Assembly (NCBI GenBank): GCA_037903355.1 | Contig: JBAJFE010000026.1 | Location: 7,316,001-7,380,000, forward strand | Length of the DNA: 64,000 nt | DNA from: Trichuris trichiura | Taxonomy: Eukaryota > Nematoda > Enoplea > Trichinellida > Trichuridae | Direction: 5' to 3' | Part shown: positions 11,413 to 22,294 of the stretch, in pieces | How the letters are laid out: every line of letters starts with the position of its first letter | Numbering within the stretch: position 1 is the first letter of the stretch | The notes under the pieces: generated by a model | The model's database searches: none | The model's input: the letters and a program-made list of their open reading frames with translations, nothing else | What the model was told of the DNA's origin: nothing | Position numbers and translations under genes: made by a program

Positions 11413-12246
11413 TTAATCATTTCGTTTTGCTGGCCTGTTGCTTTTAGCGTAAGGACATATGTCTGAATTCAAACATGAGTGACATTTCGGGTTCCTCGGT
11501 ACGCATATAGTCTGTCCAAAACCGACCAGCAATTTATTAATATCTCGCCAGTACTGCCGAGGCAACCAACTCTCCAAAGCTTTTCGGGTCTGCTCGGGAG
11601 TCTTTGTCTCCTTGGGTACCCATCCTAGTCTGTTTGAGATGCGATGAACATGAGTGTCCACTCCAATTCCATCGCATCTATTCCACGCTATTTGTACCGC
11701 GAGATAGGCCATTTTAGGTCCCACGCCAGGCAGCTTGCACAGGTCACTCACCGTTTGCGGGATATCTCCATCGTATTTCTCAAGTAGAATGCCGGAAGTT
11801 TTCTTGATAGCTTTTGCCTTTGTTTTCCAAAATGACACGGGATATATGAGCTTACCAAGCTGCTCTTCTGTCATTGCAAGTACATTCTCCAAGGAACAAC
11901 CATGTTGCTTCAGTCGGTGCATTGCTGCGGCTGTAACTGCATCCTTCGTTTGGCTGGACAGCATCAATGCCAACAACAATTGATAGCGCTTCGTCTTAGG
12001 GTCGGCATTCGGCTCGGAAAGTTTGCAGCAACCGGATGTGTCCACCGGTGCTTCTTTATCGGAACGCATTGCTTCAATATTTCTCAACATAAGAAGCCAA
12101 TTCAACGGCTGCCAGGACTCTTCCATTGTCTCTGGTCCACTTTCTTTGCCCAACGATTCTATTTCCATAACTGTCGTTCCACCGTTAGAGTCGGCTTGTG
12201 CAGCGGCCGAAATTTCCACACGACGACGAGAGCGAAGTGGCATCAT
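11413..12246 (-). CDS. nth-1: Endonuclease III-like DNA glycosylase/AP lyase (NTH1 homologue)
   Basis: Bifunctional base-excision-repair enzyme that removes oxidised pyrimidines and cleaves the abasic site. From the Met pair at 12246 it is 277 residues without an intron. It holds LLLALMLSSQTKD, the helix-hairpin-helix LCKLPGVGPKMAYLAV with the catalytic Lys, GVDTHVHRISNRLGW with the catalytic Asp, and a C-terminal cluster with spacing C-X6-C-X2-C-X5-C (CVPRNPKCHSCLNSDIC) that binds [4Fe-4S]. All key residues are intact. The MPLRSRRRVE N-terminus is basic, as expected for a nuclear form. The frame stays open upstream to an acceptor at 12393/12394, and a donor after a short Met exon (12536-12547) keeps the same frame. 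A longer, basic N-terminus of 330 residues in total is therefore possible, perhaps a mitochondrial form. It is flanked by non-coding DNA and is not in an operon with anything recognised. Confidence 0.93.
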   Translation of the reverse strand: MMPLRSRRRVEISAAAQADSNGGTTVMEIESLGKESGPETMEESWQPLNWLLMLRNIEAMRSDKEAPVDTSGCCKLSEPNADPKTKRYQLLLALMLSSQTKDAVTAAAMHRLKQHGCSLENVLAMTEEQLGKLIYPVSFWKTKAKAIKKTSGILLEKYDGDIPQTVSDLCKLPGVGPKMAYLAVQIAWNRCDGIGVDTHVHRISNRLGWVPKETKTPEQTRKALESWLPRQYWRDINKLLVGFGQTICVPRNPKCHSCLNSDICPYAKSNRPAKRND

Positions 12247-12535
12247 TTTTTGATGAAAAGTATTGAAGCCAATGCGTGTAAAGGAATGCTTCGAAACTAC
12301 GATGAAAACGTTCCACCGAGAGATTAAAAATCTTTGCAGATGCCCAATGATGATTTCTAAAAATGATAATTTGGCGTCGTAATTGGATATTCTCTGAAAA
12401 AATGAAAACGACAATGCATTTACCTACGTGAGAAGTTGCTATCTGCAACTGTGTTTCAAACGTACATTCGAGCTTCCTTTCAATTAGCTTACTGGCTTGC
12501 AAAGATGATTTAAAATGAAACGGAAAAATGTGTAC

Positions 12536-12547
12536 CTGATTACGCAT
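12536..12547 (-). CDS. nth-1: Possible alternative first exon of the endonuclease III gene
   Basis: The minus strand reads ATGCGTAATCAG followed by GTACAC, a possible donor. A 142-nt intron would end at TTTTTTCAG, with the next exon starting at 12393. The join is phase 0 and continues in frame (RISNYDAKLSF) into the glycosylase. The added 53 residues upstream of the internal Met are rich in Arg and Lys with hydrophobic patches, compatible with a mitochondrial presequence. Only transcript data can decide whether it is used. Confidence 0.35.
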
Positions 12548-12559
12548 AGCGTACTGTCA

Positions 12560-14340
12560 GATTTTCAGGAGAACATTATTCAAATGTAGCAGCGTACGCA
12601 AAACTTATCTTCAAAAATACATGTCCGGGAAAAACTAAATTACGCAAGAAGAAAAGCAGAAAGGCTACAATGATACTGAGCTAAATAAGCTTGAAACTTA
12701 AACTCTCGTACATTGAGATTTTGAATGACGTTTACTAAGTCGTGAGATGTAAACAAATGTCTACTGCACAAGTTGTTAATTTTTACAAGTAGCTGCAGAA
12801 CGCGGCAAGGAAAAAAACAGAAGTGAAAATAACAAATCTACTACAACGCTAGCTGCGGCAATGGTCACAGCAGCACAACTGGCTAACAAATTTTGCGATG
12901 AGACCATTTCAAACACGCGAAACAGTGAGCAAAGGTTACCTGTTTCTCTACGCTGTTTTCAGCTGTTGGAAACGACTGAATCAGTAGTATGACTTCTTGT
13001 ACAACTATTAGTTAAAGAGGACAGAATTAACTTTGGAAAATATAGAGGCTCAATAAAGCATTTTCAGGTTCGCGCAGTGACTTTATTGCAAAACTCTTCA
13101 TTCATATTTCACATACGGATAAAACCAAACTTCAATCGATGGTTTTTGCAGATTTACAGTTCTCAGCTGTCCTTCGAAAATGGGATTGTCTCATTTTTTG
13201 TCAGAAAGCGGAATAATTTCAAAAATAGCGAAGAATGCGTGAAGAAAACCTGCAAGCAAGCTGGCAAGGAATTCTTGGTTGAACTGTCTAATATTTTACT
13301 TCAACATTCGTCGAATTGTATTGCCAGCAGAGATTTTTATTATTTGCTTGGTACTGCTGGCAAATAGCCTTTCTTCCAGGCAGCATCAATCTAATAGCCC
13401 TTGCGAAATGTTATGGGCAGCTATGTTGTAGTATCTTGTAAGCACTACGTTTTATAGGCACTCCAAAGATGCCGCGCGGAATCACAACACATGGCAAGTA
13501 CACAGCAACCAGATTACAGTAGCCAATATGTTTGCAGGTTATTAGCTCTATACAACATACGGTTTACCCGTTATTTTGCTTGAAACACTGTTGCTATTTG
13601 TAGTTTTACTTCATCAATACTTATAAAGTTAAGCTTTCTTTTTCAGGCTAAGAATTTTTCACGCACAAAAAATACGGAACGTTCATCAGAGAATAAGACT
13701 AAAAACAAAACTCAGTGAAGACAACATTCAAAGGAACAACTTTGCCGCAAACAGTTTGATGCGTGCACTTGACTCGCGCTTTGTTGTTGCAGCGGCAGCG
13801 ATGCTTTATGCTGCGTATGCAATGAAAGGGAAGAAGATATTTCGCACCCGTCGAGATGAGAACGTAAAGATTAACTGACTGCTCCGTAATAGTTATTAAT
13901 GTTAGCAAGCGTACTGTTGTAATCGTGTCTTCTCGCTTCTGGTTCTCAATCATGGTATATTTCGTCTTCAGTCGTCGCACAAAATGTACTGACACATGCA
14001 ACACGACGGAAGCAATCTTCTAAAATGTTATGTACTTGAACAGACGCGCAAACTGAGCCAGCAAGCATGAAAAAAGCATCGTCAAAGAGACGGAATCGGT
14101 TCTGTTATCATCAGGAATCTCCAATGTACAGTAATGAAAAACTTCGCTACGTTGAGTAATAGCACATTGAGGCAATGACGGTTGACAGCTGCTAGCGACT
14201 GACACAAAGCAAACTGAGGCGGTCAATTTCCCATTTACGGAGGAGGTCAATGAATAGCTGTCCTTGCACTTATTAACGTACGGACAAATCAACTGGCTAA
14301 ACTTCGGTCAACTTAGGGAGGCAGTCGACATATAGCGGTA
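12560..14340. other. No gene recognised
   Basis: Intergenic sequence between the endonuclease III gene and the 3' end of the decarboxylase gene. The open frames are short and carry no domain. TTTATT at 14356-14361, which reads AATAAA on the minus strand, could be a distant polyadenylation signal for the decarboxylase. Confidence 0.35.
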
Positions 14341-14537
14341 GTCAACTTTGGGGGTTTTATTGTATATGCATTTAGGCGTGAAGTATTATGAGATGTTGTC
14401 ATCGTATCCCCTAGCGAAAAGCTGAGCAGTGAAGTTTGCAACAAGTCGCCTTAACAAAAAAGAAAATAGCTGCAGCAGTCCTTCTAAGCATTACCATAAG
14501 CGGCCAACAAGAAACAAACTCACAATGCTGATGAAAG

Positions 14538-14612
14538 AAATAATAATAATAATAATAGTAATAATGTAAATATTAATAGTAAATAATTATAATAATAATA
14601 ATTATAGTAATG
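14538..14612. repeat. Interrupted AAT/TAA microsatellite
   Basis: Runs of ATA and TAA triplets broken by GTA and AAATT, just 3' of the decarboxylase stop codon and so probably inside its 3' UTR or just past it. Confidence 0.7.
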
Positions 14613-14626
14613 AGAGCAAATTCAAT

Positions 14627-17600
14627 CTAATCGATGCATTTCGGCTCCGTGCCGATTTTGCTAACGACAACTAACCGCAAAGAATTTGGCAACTGAGAAA
14701 CGTTTCGAACACAGCCAAACCGCAGAGAAGTTCCAATCTCCTCTGTCCATCCGCATACAACGGGACGATCGTCGATGTCACCAAAATAGTAGCAAACGTA
14801 AGGCAAGAAGTGTTCGACCTCCGACTGACGACAAATAACGAAGCAATTGCAACCGGCATCGAAACTATACGCCACCCGCATTTCTCCAGCCAATTCATTG
14901 TAGCCATGAACTAGAAACATCAGTTGGCGGGAAAATTCGTTCAAGTACAATAAAGGTGGATAAGTGTCCAAACATATGGCGTGCAATTGGTCACTTTCGC
15001 GCATCACTACTTCGGCTAGCGCGGCAAAATCTCGCCCAATGATTGCATCTTTCGCTTGCTTAATGTGTTTGGGCACGCAAATTTCAACCCTGTACTTCAA
15101 CAGCTCGCTTGTCCGCACGCTGGCATTCATACCAACGGTGCTTGAGCAATGCTTAGGCTCTTCGGTACCGATCAAAACCAAAACGCACAATTCCGGCCAG
15201 TGGTCCGCCTGAGCGATCACTTCGCAACGATTGACCGCCGCCGCCGCCGCCGCCGCCGCCGCCAACGATCCATCTCTGCTAACTTTCCAATGAACAAAAC
15301 CTGGATAAATACTTCGACAAGCGCTGCCTGAACCTAAAGTAAAAACACTTTGATGACGTCATATGCCAATATGCAAATATGTTGGCGGAATACCAACTTG
15401 GGCGTTTTTGAAAAACAAACGCGACGCCACCTTCTGACCTTTAACCTAATGCAATATGGAAAACTAAAATGACAACACTACGGATGAGCCTCGATTAATG
15501 CGTCTAATGGGTGCCGCGCAGAACAAAGTTCCTCTTAAGTGCATACGAGATTATTATGCGACTAAAGCCATAGTTGACCGAGCCGTATATGGAATGAATG
15601 GTGCACTTTCCGTTGTACCCACTCTGACCGGACCCTATTGTATATTTAAAAAAGGAATAAAAGCTCGGCAATGAGAACAACAACTTAGGGATTTGGGTCT
15701 CATTCGGGATTCGGGGCCTCCCTGCAGTGGTATACCTTTCTGGACTTTGGTCGTTCGGGCAAATGATCCTAACCTGATTGCAAATCTATTGTATATTTAG
15801 AAAAGGAATAAAAGCTCTGATCCGAGTTGGCTTCTTGCTTCGGGGAATCGCAATGTTCAATTAATGCAGCGAAAGGCGCTCCACTGTTCGTAGGCCGCAA
15901 AAAAGAGCAGACGCAATTTCATTTTTCTTTTTGATACCCTCAAATGCCCTGTAAAATCGTTCGAGCGGCAGAAGCGATCTAATTTAAAAGTTACTGCTCA
16001 TTTTGAGGTTATTGCCCCCGCGCGAAATGTCCCTCCTTTTCTTTAGCCCAACCATCGGTTGAGCTCTTTCGCTTGAACCGTTACGAATGATTGAAGATGT
16101 CATTTTCTACGCGATTACGAGTAGGCGAATGCAACTATTTTTCATACCTACTTTGTTGCGTCAATTGGAGCAAAGAAAAAGCGCGGCAAGTTAACTGAAG
16201 CAACAACGCGCAAAGTTCGACAAAGATAAGCTGCAAACAAAAGGAATGAACACCAAAATGGTTGAACAACGAACAGCAGCCATTCGCGTCGTCAACAACT
16301 TCTTTCAAAAGCAAACTTTTTGTTGCGTCTTCGTTGCCGCCTTTTCTTAAGCGAAAACGTTGCTCCTTTGAACGATCAAACAAAACGCTCAATCTGCTAC
16401 GGCTTAACTCGATCTTGACAATTGTACTTTTGTTGACAAACAAATGTTTTAAAATTAAACTGAAATTTCGCGTCTTTGAAGCGAATAACGGCAACCCCAT
16501 TTGAAAGAAAGGGAAACGTACGCCGCTAGCGTAAATAAGGCGAGCTTGAAGGCTCATTTACTTACGCCCTTATCAGTTGCAAATGTCAATGGCATACTTT
16601 ATAGAATTTGTTGCCAAACGGTAAAGTAACGAGTAAACAATGCTGTCTTATTGTCTTGCAACAATCGCTTCCCGCTAAAACACGCTGAAGTAGTAAGCTT
16701 GCGTATGGTCAACCGCATGAAACAATTGTTGTCCACAATCGATTAGCAAAAATGGCATTGGGAAGTGCTTTATTCACCGGCCAACAATGAGAGGCAAAAG
16801 TTGGAAGGTCTTTTTGAAGAAATTCAAAAATGCTCCCTCTCAATCAATTCCTCGCTTATTTTATTGACCCGCCGCGGGTTGTCAATCTGCGTTCGTCCCA
16901 AGTTTGGACAAAACTGAATTTGCCCAAAAGCTGCCGGAGATCGGAGATGGAAAGCAAGTTTCTTAATTTCAAAGAAAAAAACATAACAAACGACCATTCA
17001 ATGACGTTGGAGCGAAGGATGAATTTCACGCTTCGACGACTGGTCGCCATCGCGACGAGTATACGCGGATAAACAATGAAACGTCGCATTGCGCGCGCGC
17101 GCTGACACGAGCAACTGACTCCAACTTCCTTAGATGGAATTATGTTAAAACTTCATCGTTTCAACGAGCTTTAGCGACTGGTAGTAGTCTTGCTGACAGC
17201 AATAAATTAATCACGAGCTCGTTAAGTCTTCAAAAGAGACCGAACATAAGAATAACGAACTTAACATTTATTCAATCGCTCGAAAACGACATTCTTAGCG
17301 TCTTGCTATTAATAAAATGCGCTGGAGCACGTCAAAGAAAACTAAAAATTACGCTTTTTTTCCATCTTTTCTATTGCCGCTATCGATATGCCCTTCAAAT
17401 AGCATTGTTTAGCAAAGGCGCCAAGCCCAGAGTAAAAAAAGAATAACGTTTAAGACAATCCTGCAAATGCTACTTGCTATGTTGCCTTTAAGATATTAAT
17501 GGGTCAAATGAACGTTAGGTTATTAAAAGGCTTCAAAAATAATTTCTTTCAAATTCCTATTGAACAAGGCAGTCATTATTTTTAACAGCAACGACAACTT

Positions 17601-19745
17601 CGTAATCTTTTGATAGCAAAAGCGTCAAAAATCGCTTTTGAGGGATGTCAGGTGGGAAAAAGTGCGGTACCAATTGTCAGCCCGCTCAAAGCCACCATTT
17701 TTGGTGTTACGAAAGATGTTTCGCTTTGTAGGGTAGACGAAAACGGAAACAAAACAATTGATCAATTCTTAGAAAAATATAGAGCATACGCGGGATGCTC
17801 AAAAGTTATGGCGTCAGAATGTCGGCGTCACCAGCAGACGTTAGGGGAAAAACGTCTGAAACGCAATGCATTACGTCAAAGGAAGCGCTTAATTGACCAC
17901 TTACTTAGCTCCACCGAAGCTGGCAGCAAGCCAACAAGTGGAAAAAAAGCACTGCAGGTTCACTTAATGCAAATGACTCATTTGAAGAGAATGGAAAGCG
18001 CTGAACGAAGTCAGCTTCGCTTGACGGATTTGAACAACTTGCAAACCCGCCAATTTTCCAGTTTCATTTTTATTCTTCAACCGAACTAACTAAAACTGCG
18101 TTTTTCAAGGCGCCAAGCTGGCCAAATCAATCGCTGCTACTGAACAATTAACATTGCTGGATATAAGAGGGCTTAATATGCTAAGAAACGACCCAACTCC
18201 GATTTGTCCCTATTCAAAATCGATCGACGTCAAGTAAAGGCGAAAGGGATTTGGCTAAAATATGAAGCGGGCGCTTCCTTTGCTAAAATAAATTCCTTAA
18301 CTTCTTATCGGCATTGAGCGTGACGGCAGCCGGCGAAATCGCTTCCAATTGCGGGATTATCACGGAGCAGTCGTTGAAAATTGATCATTTTCGCTGGCCT
18401 GCTCATTGTCAACACTAATCTCAATACAAATAAAATGCATTCTGAAGAATAGGCGCTCCGACAAGTAGCTTCCGCCCAATGTCAAAAGCGTTAAAACCGA
18501 CTTTAGTCGCCTCGATCAAATGTCGTGAGACGAGACGCGAACAGGCGAACAAACGTTCGAAAACTGGAAAGTATCTACTCAATCACGAGCAGTATGGGAA
18601 ATTTAACACTCAATGACATAGTGTCAGCGACACTGTCACGCATACCTGATGATCATTGCACGATTGATTGAAAAATGTCACTGCAACGCTACAAAGTTAA
18701 AATGGACGACTTGGAATAACGCGAACCCCGCCTAACGAACTTGGTTGACATTAAACGTGCCTAAACTTTCCGCCGCTGCTTGGCCAATAGGGCTGACATT
18801 TCGGCAGACAAGTTTAAGCCGAACGAACGTAAGCGCTTCGAAACAAAGCGGCTTTGCCGGTTGAAACACTTCTCACCGGCGTGGCCGAAACGCAACTAGC
18901 GCAGCTGGCTTCCAAGCTAGAATTCAGCAACGAAATCTCGCCTCGATACAACGTCTCGCCAAGAATGAAAAGCATTTTTGAAAGAACACTAATGCCTACA
19001 GTATGACAACGTAGTAGGCAGGTGTGCGTAGCAACTGGGCTGAAACATGGCGTCTTTTTTTGTAATTATTACCGATTTGTACACTTCAAAAAACTGCGCG
19101 ACTACACGCTAATCAACAAGCGAAAATGCGTCGTAAGAAAGCAGATTCTACTTTGACGAAGCAGCCGATGGTTACTGGACCATTTGGAAGAATGCGAAAG
19201 CGTGATGCGAGCTAAAGCTGCTGCGTAGCAGCGGGAGCAGCAGCTTATTCGAGGTGGCGCTCTTAGATGTCTAGCTAAGAAAAAAACGGAACAAGGTGAG
19301 ACAAATACTTACCCAGTCTAGCCAACTCGCAGGCGACGTCCTTGTCTAGTTCGTACATGACAGACAACCCATAGGCAATGGCAGAAAACCCAGCGGCCGA
19401 CGAGGCCAAGCCCGCGCTAGCTGGAAACAACGATTCCGATACTACATGAAAATGCTTGCTGGATCCGGTTATTGCACGCAGTTTATCGAAAACTCGACGA
19501 AAACGACCAAACTCGTCGGATTCGACAATTCGTCCATTGACGCTGACGCGGTCTTCGGAGCCGTCAATGGCTGTAATTCTTGTATCCACAAACAGTTCAT
19601 TAATGGTAATGCTAATCGAGTCGTTCAACGGGATCATTTGACTTTCATCCAACTTTCCCCAATACTTCACCAAGGCGAGGTTAACCGGAGCTCGAATTTG
19701 CAGGCTTTCCTTGAGGATACCCTCATTCTTCAAAGATATAGCCAT
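14627..19745 (-). CDS. mvd: Diphosphomevalonate decarboxylase (two coding exons)
   Basis: Catalyses ATP-dependent decarboxylation of mevalonate diphosphate to isopentenyl diphosphate, the last step of the mevalonate pathway; it is a GHMP kinase family member. Coding exons are 19745-19313 and 15333-14627. The donor is GTAAGT after CTGG and the acceptor is TTTTACTTTAG. The join is phase 1 and gives ARLGSGSACRS. The total is 1,140 nt, or 379 residues, the usual family length. Visible signatures are APVNLALVKYWGK near the N-terminus, the GHMP loop PASAGLASSAAGFSA, GSGSACRS, DHWPEL, and TYPPLLYLNEFSRQL with VAYSFDAG near the end. A run of nine Ala codons (GCG on the coding strand) sits between DGSL and VNRCEVIAQ; vertebrate relatives have no such run. 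A splice-acceptor-like TTTTTCAAG lies 5 nt upstream of the ATG. Start choice rests on that and on family length. Confidence 0.93.
15237..15263 (-). repeat. Coding GCC/GGC microsatellite (Ala9) in the decarboxylase
   Basis: About nine uninterrupted triplets encode a pure alanine run inside the second exon of the decarboxylase. It falls in the loop that precedes the conserved WPEL strand, so it may be tolerated as a surface insertion. Confidence 0.8.
15575..15840 (+). repeat. Possible LTR remnant with duplicated promoter/polyadenylation block
   Basis: The block TATTGTATATTTA, then AAAAGGAATAAAAGCTC, occurs at about 15637-15668 and again at about 15789-15820. It joins a TATA-like stretch to AATAAA, an arrangement seen in the R region of LTR retrotransposons. 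No primer-binding site, polypurine tract or pol gene is next to it. It may be a solo or tandem LTR fragment; a simple duplication is the alternative. Confidence 0.3.
17610..18089 (+). CDS. Unrecognised open frame inside the decarboxylase intron, opposite strand
   Basis: I do not recognise this 159-codon frame. It has ordinary protein-like composition. The middle is basic and helical (GEKRLKRNALRQRKRLIDHL), with a Cys pair (YAGCSKVMASECRRH) before it and a Gln/Met-rich helical stretch after (ALQVHLMQMTHLKRM). The C-terminus turns hydrophobic and is probably read-through. An acceptor-like CTTTTGATAG lies just before the open part, so it may be an exon of a nested gene. It could also be a chance frame in an AT-poorer patch of intron; there is no supporting neighbour. 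Confidence 0.25.
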   Translation: MIAKASKIAFEGCQVGKSAVPIVSPLKATIFGVTKDVSLCRVDENGNKTIDQFLEKYRAYAGCSKVMASECRRHQQTLGEKRLKRNALRQRKRLIDHLLSSTEAGSKPTSGKKALQVHLMQMTHLKRMESAERSQLRLTDLNNLQTRQFSSFIFILQPN

Positions 19746-19765
19746 AGCACCTTGAAAAATACAAA
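19746..19765 (-). promoter_or_regulatory. Acceptor-like site 5 nt before the decarboxylase ATG
   Basis: The minus strand reads TTTGTATTTTTCAAG followed by GTGCT and the ATG. Such a site can end a 5' UTR intron. In nematodes it can also be a spliced-leader trans-splice site, which typically lies within a few bases of the start codon. Confidence 0.4.
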
Positions 19766-19779
19766 ACAGAAAATGCCTT

Positions 19780-20048
19780 GCAAATATAAACAGTGACGGC
19801 AGTTGGGAACATTCGCGCGCCCGATCAACTGGTTCGTGCCAAGGATCAGCGGGAGAATTTTTATCTCCGTCGTTCGTCGCTAAGCTTCTTAAGAGATCAA
19901 ATTTCCCTTGACGCAAAGCCGAGCGACAAAAGTCAAGTCCGTCAACTGGCTCTCCGCCCTCGGCGCTTAAATCCGCCACTCTACTGGCAAGCTTTAGAAA
20001 AGCCGCGGTTAAGGGTACGAGCGAATCCGCCAACACTTCTCTCAACTC
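19780..20048 (-). CDS. Possible exon of unknown function upstream of the decarboxylase
   Basis: The minus strand encodes LREVLADSLVPLTAAFLKLA followed by a Gly/Asp-containing stretch, then SALRQGKFDLLRSLATNDG and DPWHEPVDRARECSQL. It looks like a helical segment of a real protein, and the frame is open into the decarboxylase exon because the intervening region has no stop. The decarboxylase start lies behind its own acceptor-like site. The segment may therefore be an exon of a neighbouring gene, a 5' exon of the same transcript, or chance. Family not recognised. Confidence 0.25.
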
Positions 20049-20059
20049 GGTAAGTCACG

Positions 20060-22290
20060 ATCAATCGGTCGAACAATCAAACGAGCTACCCACCACCGAC
20101 AATAGCCTTAGCAACATCCGACTTGATCGGTAGCGGCAGTTTCAACGTTTGTGCTTCTGCCGAACGAGGACACGGTCGATAAGAGAAGTGTTTGCAGGTT
20201 TGTTAAGACGTAATTTATGAAAACGCCTGCGACAAGGCGTCTCCAATTTTCGTTCGCCTGCTAGCGAAGCCTTAAAAAAGTTTGGAGGCCAGCCAACGCG
20301 GCTGCACAACTCGCGTAGGCGAATACGCTTAAAAAATTGTGGGCACAAAACCACTGACCTTCTTAGACGCTAAAAGCGAGTAAACAACACAACAAGCATA
20401 CCTTCTGGCGCTCTCGCGTTTTAAGTCGAGCAAATTTTTAAATTTTGCGACAGTTGTTGTTCCAAACTTCGATGAACGCGACGGCTGGGCGCAAATTCAT
20501 TCAAAGCGCCTTCCGCACCGTGTTCGCTTCATCATGGAGACAAAAGCATTTTTATTTAGAGCCTACGGTGGTTCATACTTCCAACCGGTATGCTAAGTTA
20601 TTTATTCGCTCAAGTTTTGCCCTTTAAAGTATTGAACTAATTTTTTTCATATCGTAAGTCATGATGGGAGGTTCTATATTCAGGTACATAAGCAAAAATT
20701 TTCATTTACTTCGTTACACCCTTAGCGGAGGATGTATTAGTTTACACAAACAGAACAAAAGATCATACTGCATTAATATCTCAATAGTTCGTTGAGCGGT
20801 AGTCATTCAACATCTACCGTAGGCGTTTTTGCCTTAATTAGAAAATCTCGAAGGGCGGCAAATTGGTAGTACGCATTAAAATTATTTCTTTCTGTTTTTG
20901 ACGCCGAAGCAGAGCGTCTAAAATTGCTGCTTACGGGTCGGAGTAGTCATAACAAGAACACAGAAAAAATTTTCGTTACAAATCGCGCGTCAACCTATTC
21001 ACTTATTGTTCAGGCGGTAAGGTAAATACGAGTACTACTTGACGGCAATGCGTTTGAAAGCAGCAGCTGTATGTTGCTTCAAATTTTTGAAAAATTTCTA
21101 CACCTGATTAAATCGCCTACCGGCCAATGGCATCGCGGCCAGTCGCGTTTCAGATCAACCGATTAATCACAAGTATAATTAATAATTTGCAATGAATGGC
21201 ATTGTACGCTAAACAACTTCAAAACTATTTTAAAAACGACTCAATGAGCAATGGGTTGTTTAACAATTGTTAAATATTGGAATATTTGCTTTCAGCTTCA
21301 ATGAGACTGCATTGGGCGCGCGACAATAAAGCCAACTTAAAGCACACTTGGACAAACAAGAAAATGGAATAAATTTATACGAATAAGTATGACCACCGAT
21401 ACTTATTAATGGAAAAGGTTGTTCAAGGGGCCGCGAGTTGCTATACAACAAAGAGTCTACGCACAATGACGATAACATAAGTAGAAAAAACCTTCAAGAC
21501 AAATTCATTGCTAAACGCTGCGACGCCAAAACCAAAAAATTGAAAAAGCATTTCGTCCGCAATGATGGCGTTTTATTAGCTGAAATCGGTGCCTTTTTGA
21601 GCGTTTAATTCTAACTTCTATTAGACTACCGCCTATGGCGCAGTACTTTGTTACAAACGTGTATTTACATATTTTGAGCTAAAACTATAAGCGGCAAATC
21701 GGGTGGTACTTCCTGACACTTAAAACAAACAATGTTTAAATTAGGACTAACAAGGCAGCTTTTGCAAATCTGAGACAAGTGAAGCCGCCACGAGTGGCCG
21801 CGGCATTTACTTTCTCGAGGATATTTCCCGCCAATAGTCCTATTCCATAGGGGGCGTCTGGAAGACGCGCAACTCCTGACGGCTTCGCCGCGATGCAATG
21901 CATATTCGGACGTTTTGAAAAGTGCGCAAACTCGCACATTTGTCCCCAAACGAAATTGATTCAACTGAGTGATTTCATCAGGCGTCGGATGATTACTGTG
22001 TCTGAATGTCGTTGTTTGACAAATACCTGAATTTCCACAATTCGCCGGTGACAAGCCACGGAAGCCTCCTAAGCTTTGCATACGTATTCCGTATGTACAA
22101 ATAAAACTTTCTTTTAAGTTTTTTAAACACGTCAAGCGCGTAAGAGCTAATTTTACCTACGTAATGAACATAGTTTTCTCATACGTGGGAAACAAAAATG
22201 ACCCGTGCCAAAAGGCACATCTTCAAATACCACCCTATTATGATGATAATAATAATACCTATACTATGTTCGGTTAAGTAATAATATCGG
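20060..22290. other. No gene recognised
   Basis: Contains several short frames, including a minus-strand 156-codon frame at 21665-22135 with scattered Cys residues. None shows a recognisable domain or supported splice sites. A short ATG/AAT microsatellite lies at 22240-22258. Confidence 0.3.
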
Positions 22291-22294
22291 TAGC

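Larger units (their letters stand above)
15334..19312 (-). other. Long intron of the decarboxylase gene
   Basis: This 3,979-nt intron is far larger than the 50-60-nt introns common in this window. It contains a possible LTR remnant (15.58-15.84 kb), a plus-strand open frame at 17610-18089, and otherwise unrecognised sequence. A minus-strand frame at 16135-16557 has no recognisable domain. Confidence 0.85.

Noticed and set aside
11735..12327. Plus-strand frames of 82 and 141 codons
   Set aside because: They are antisense shadows of the endonuclease III coding sequence.
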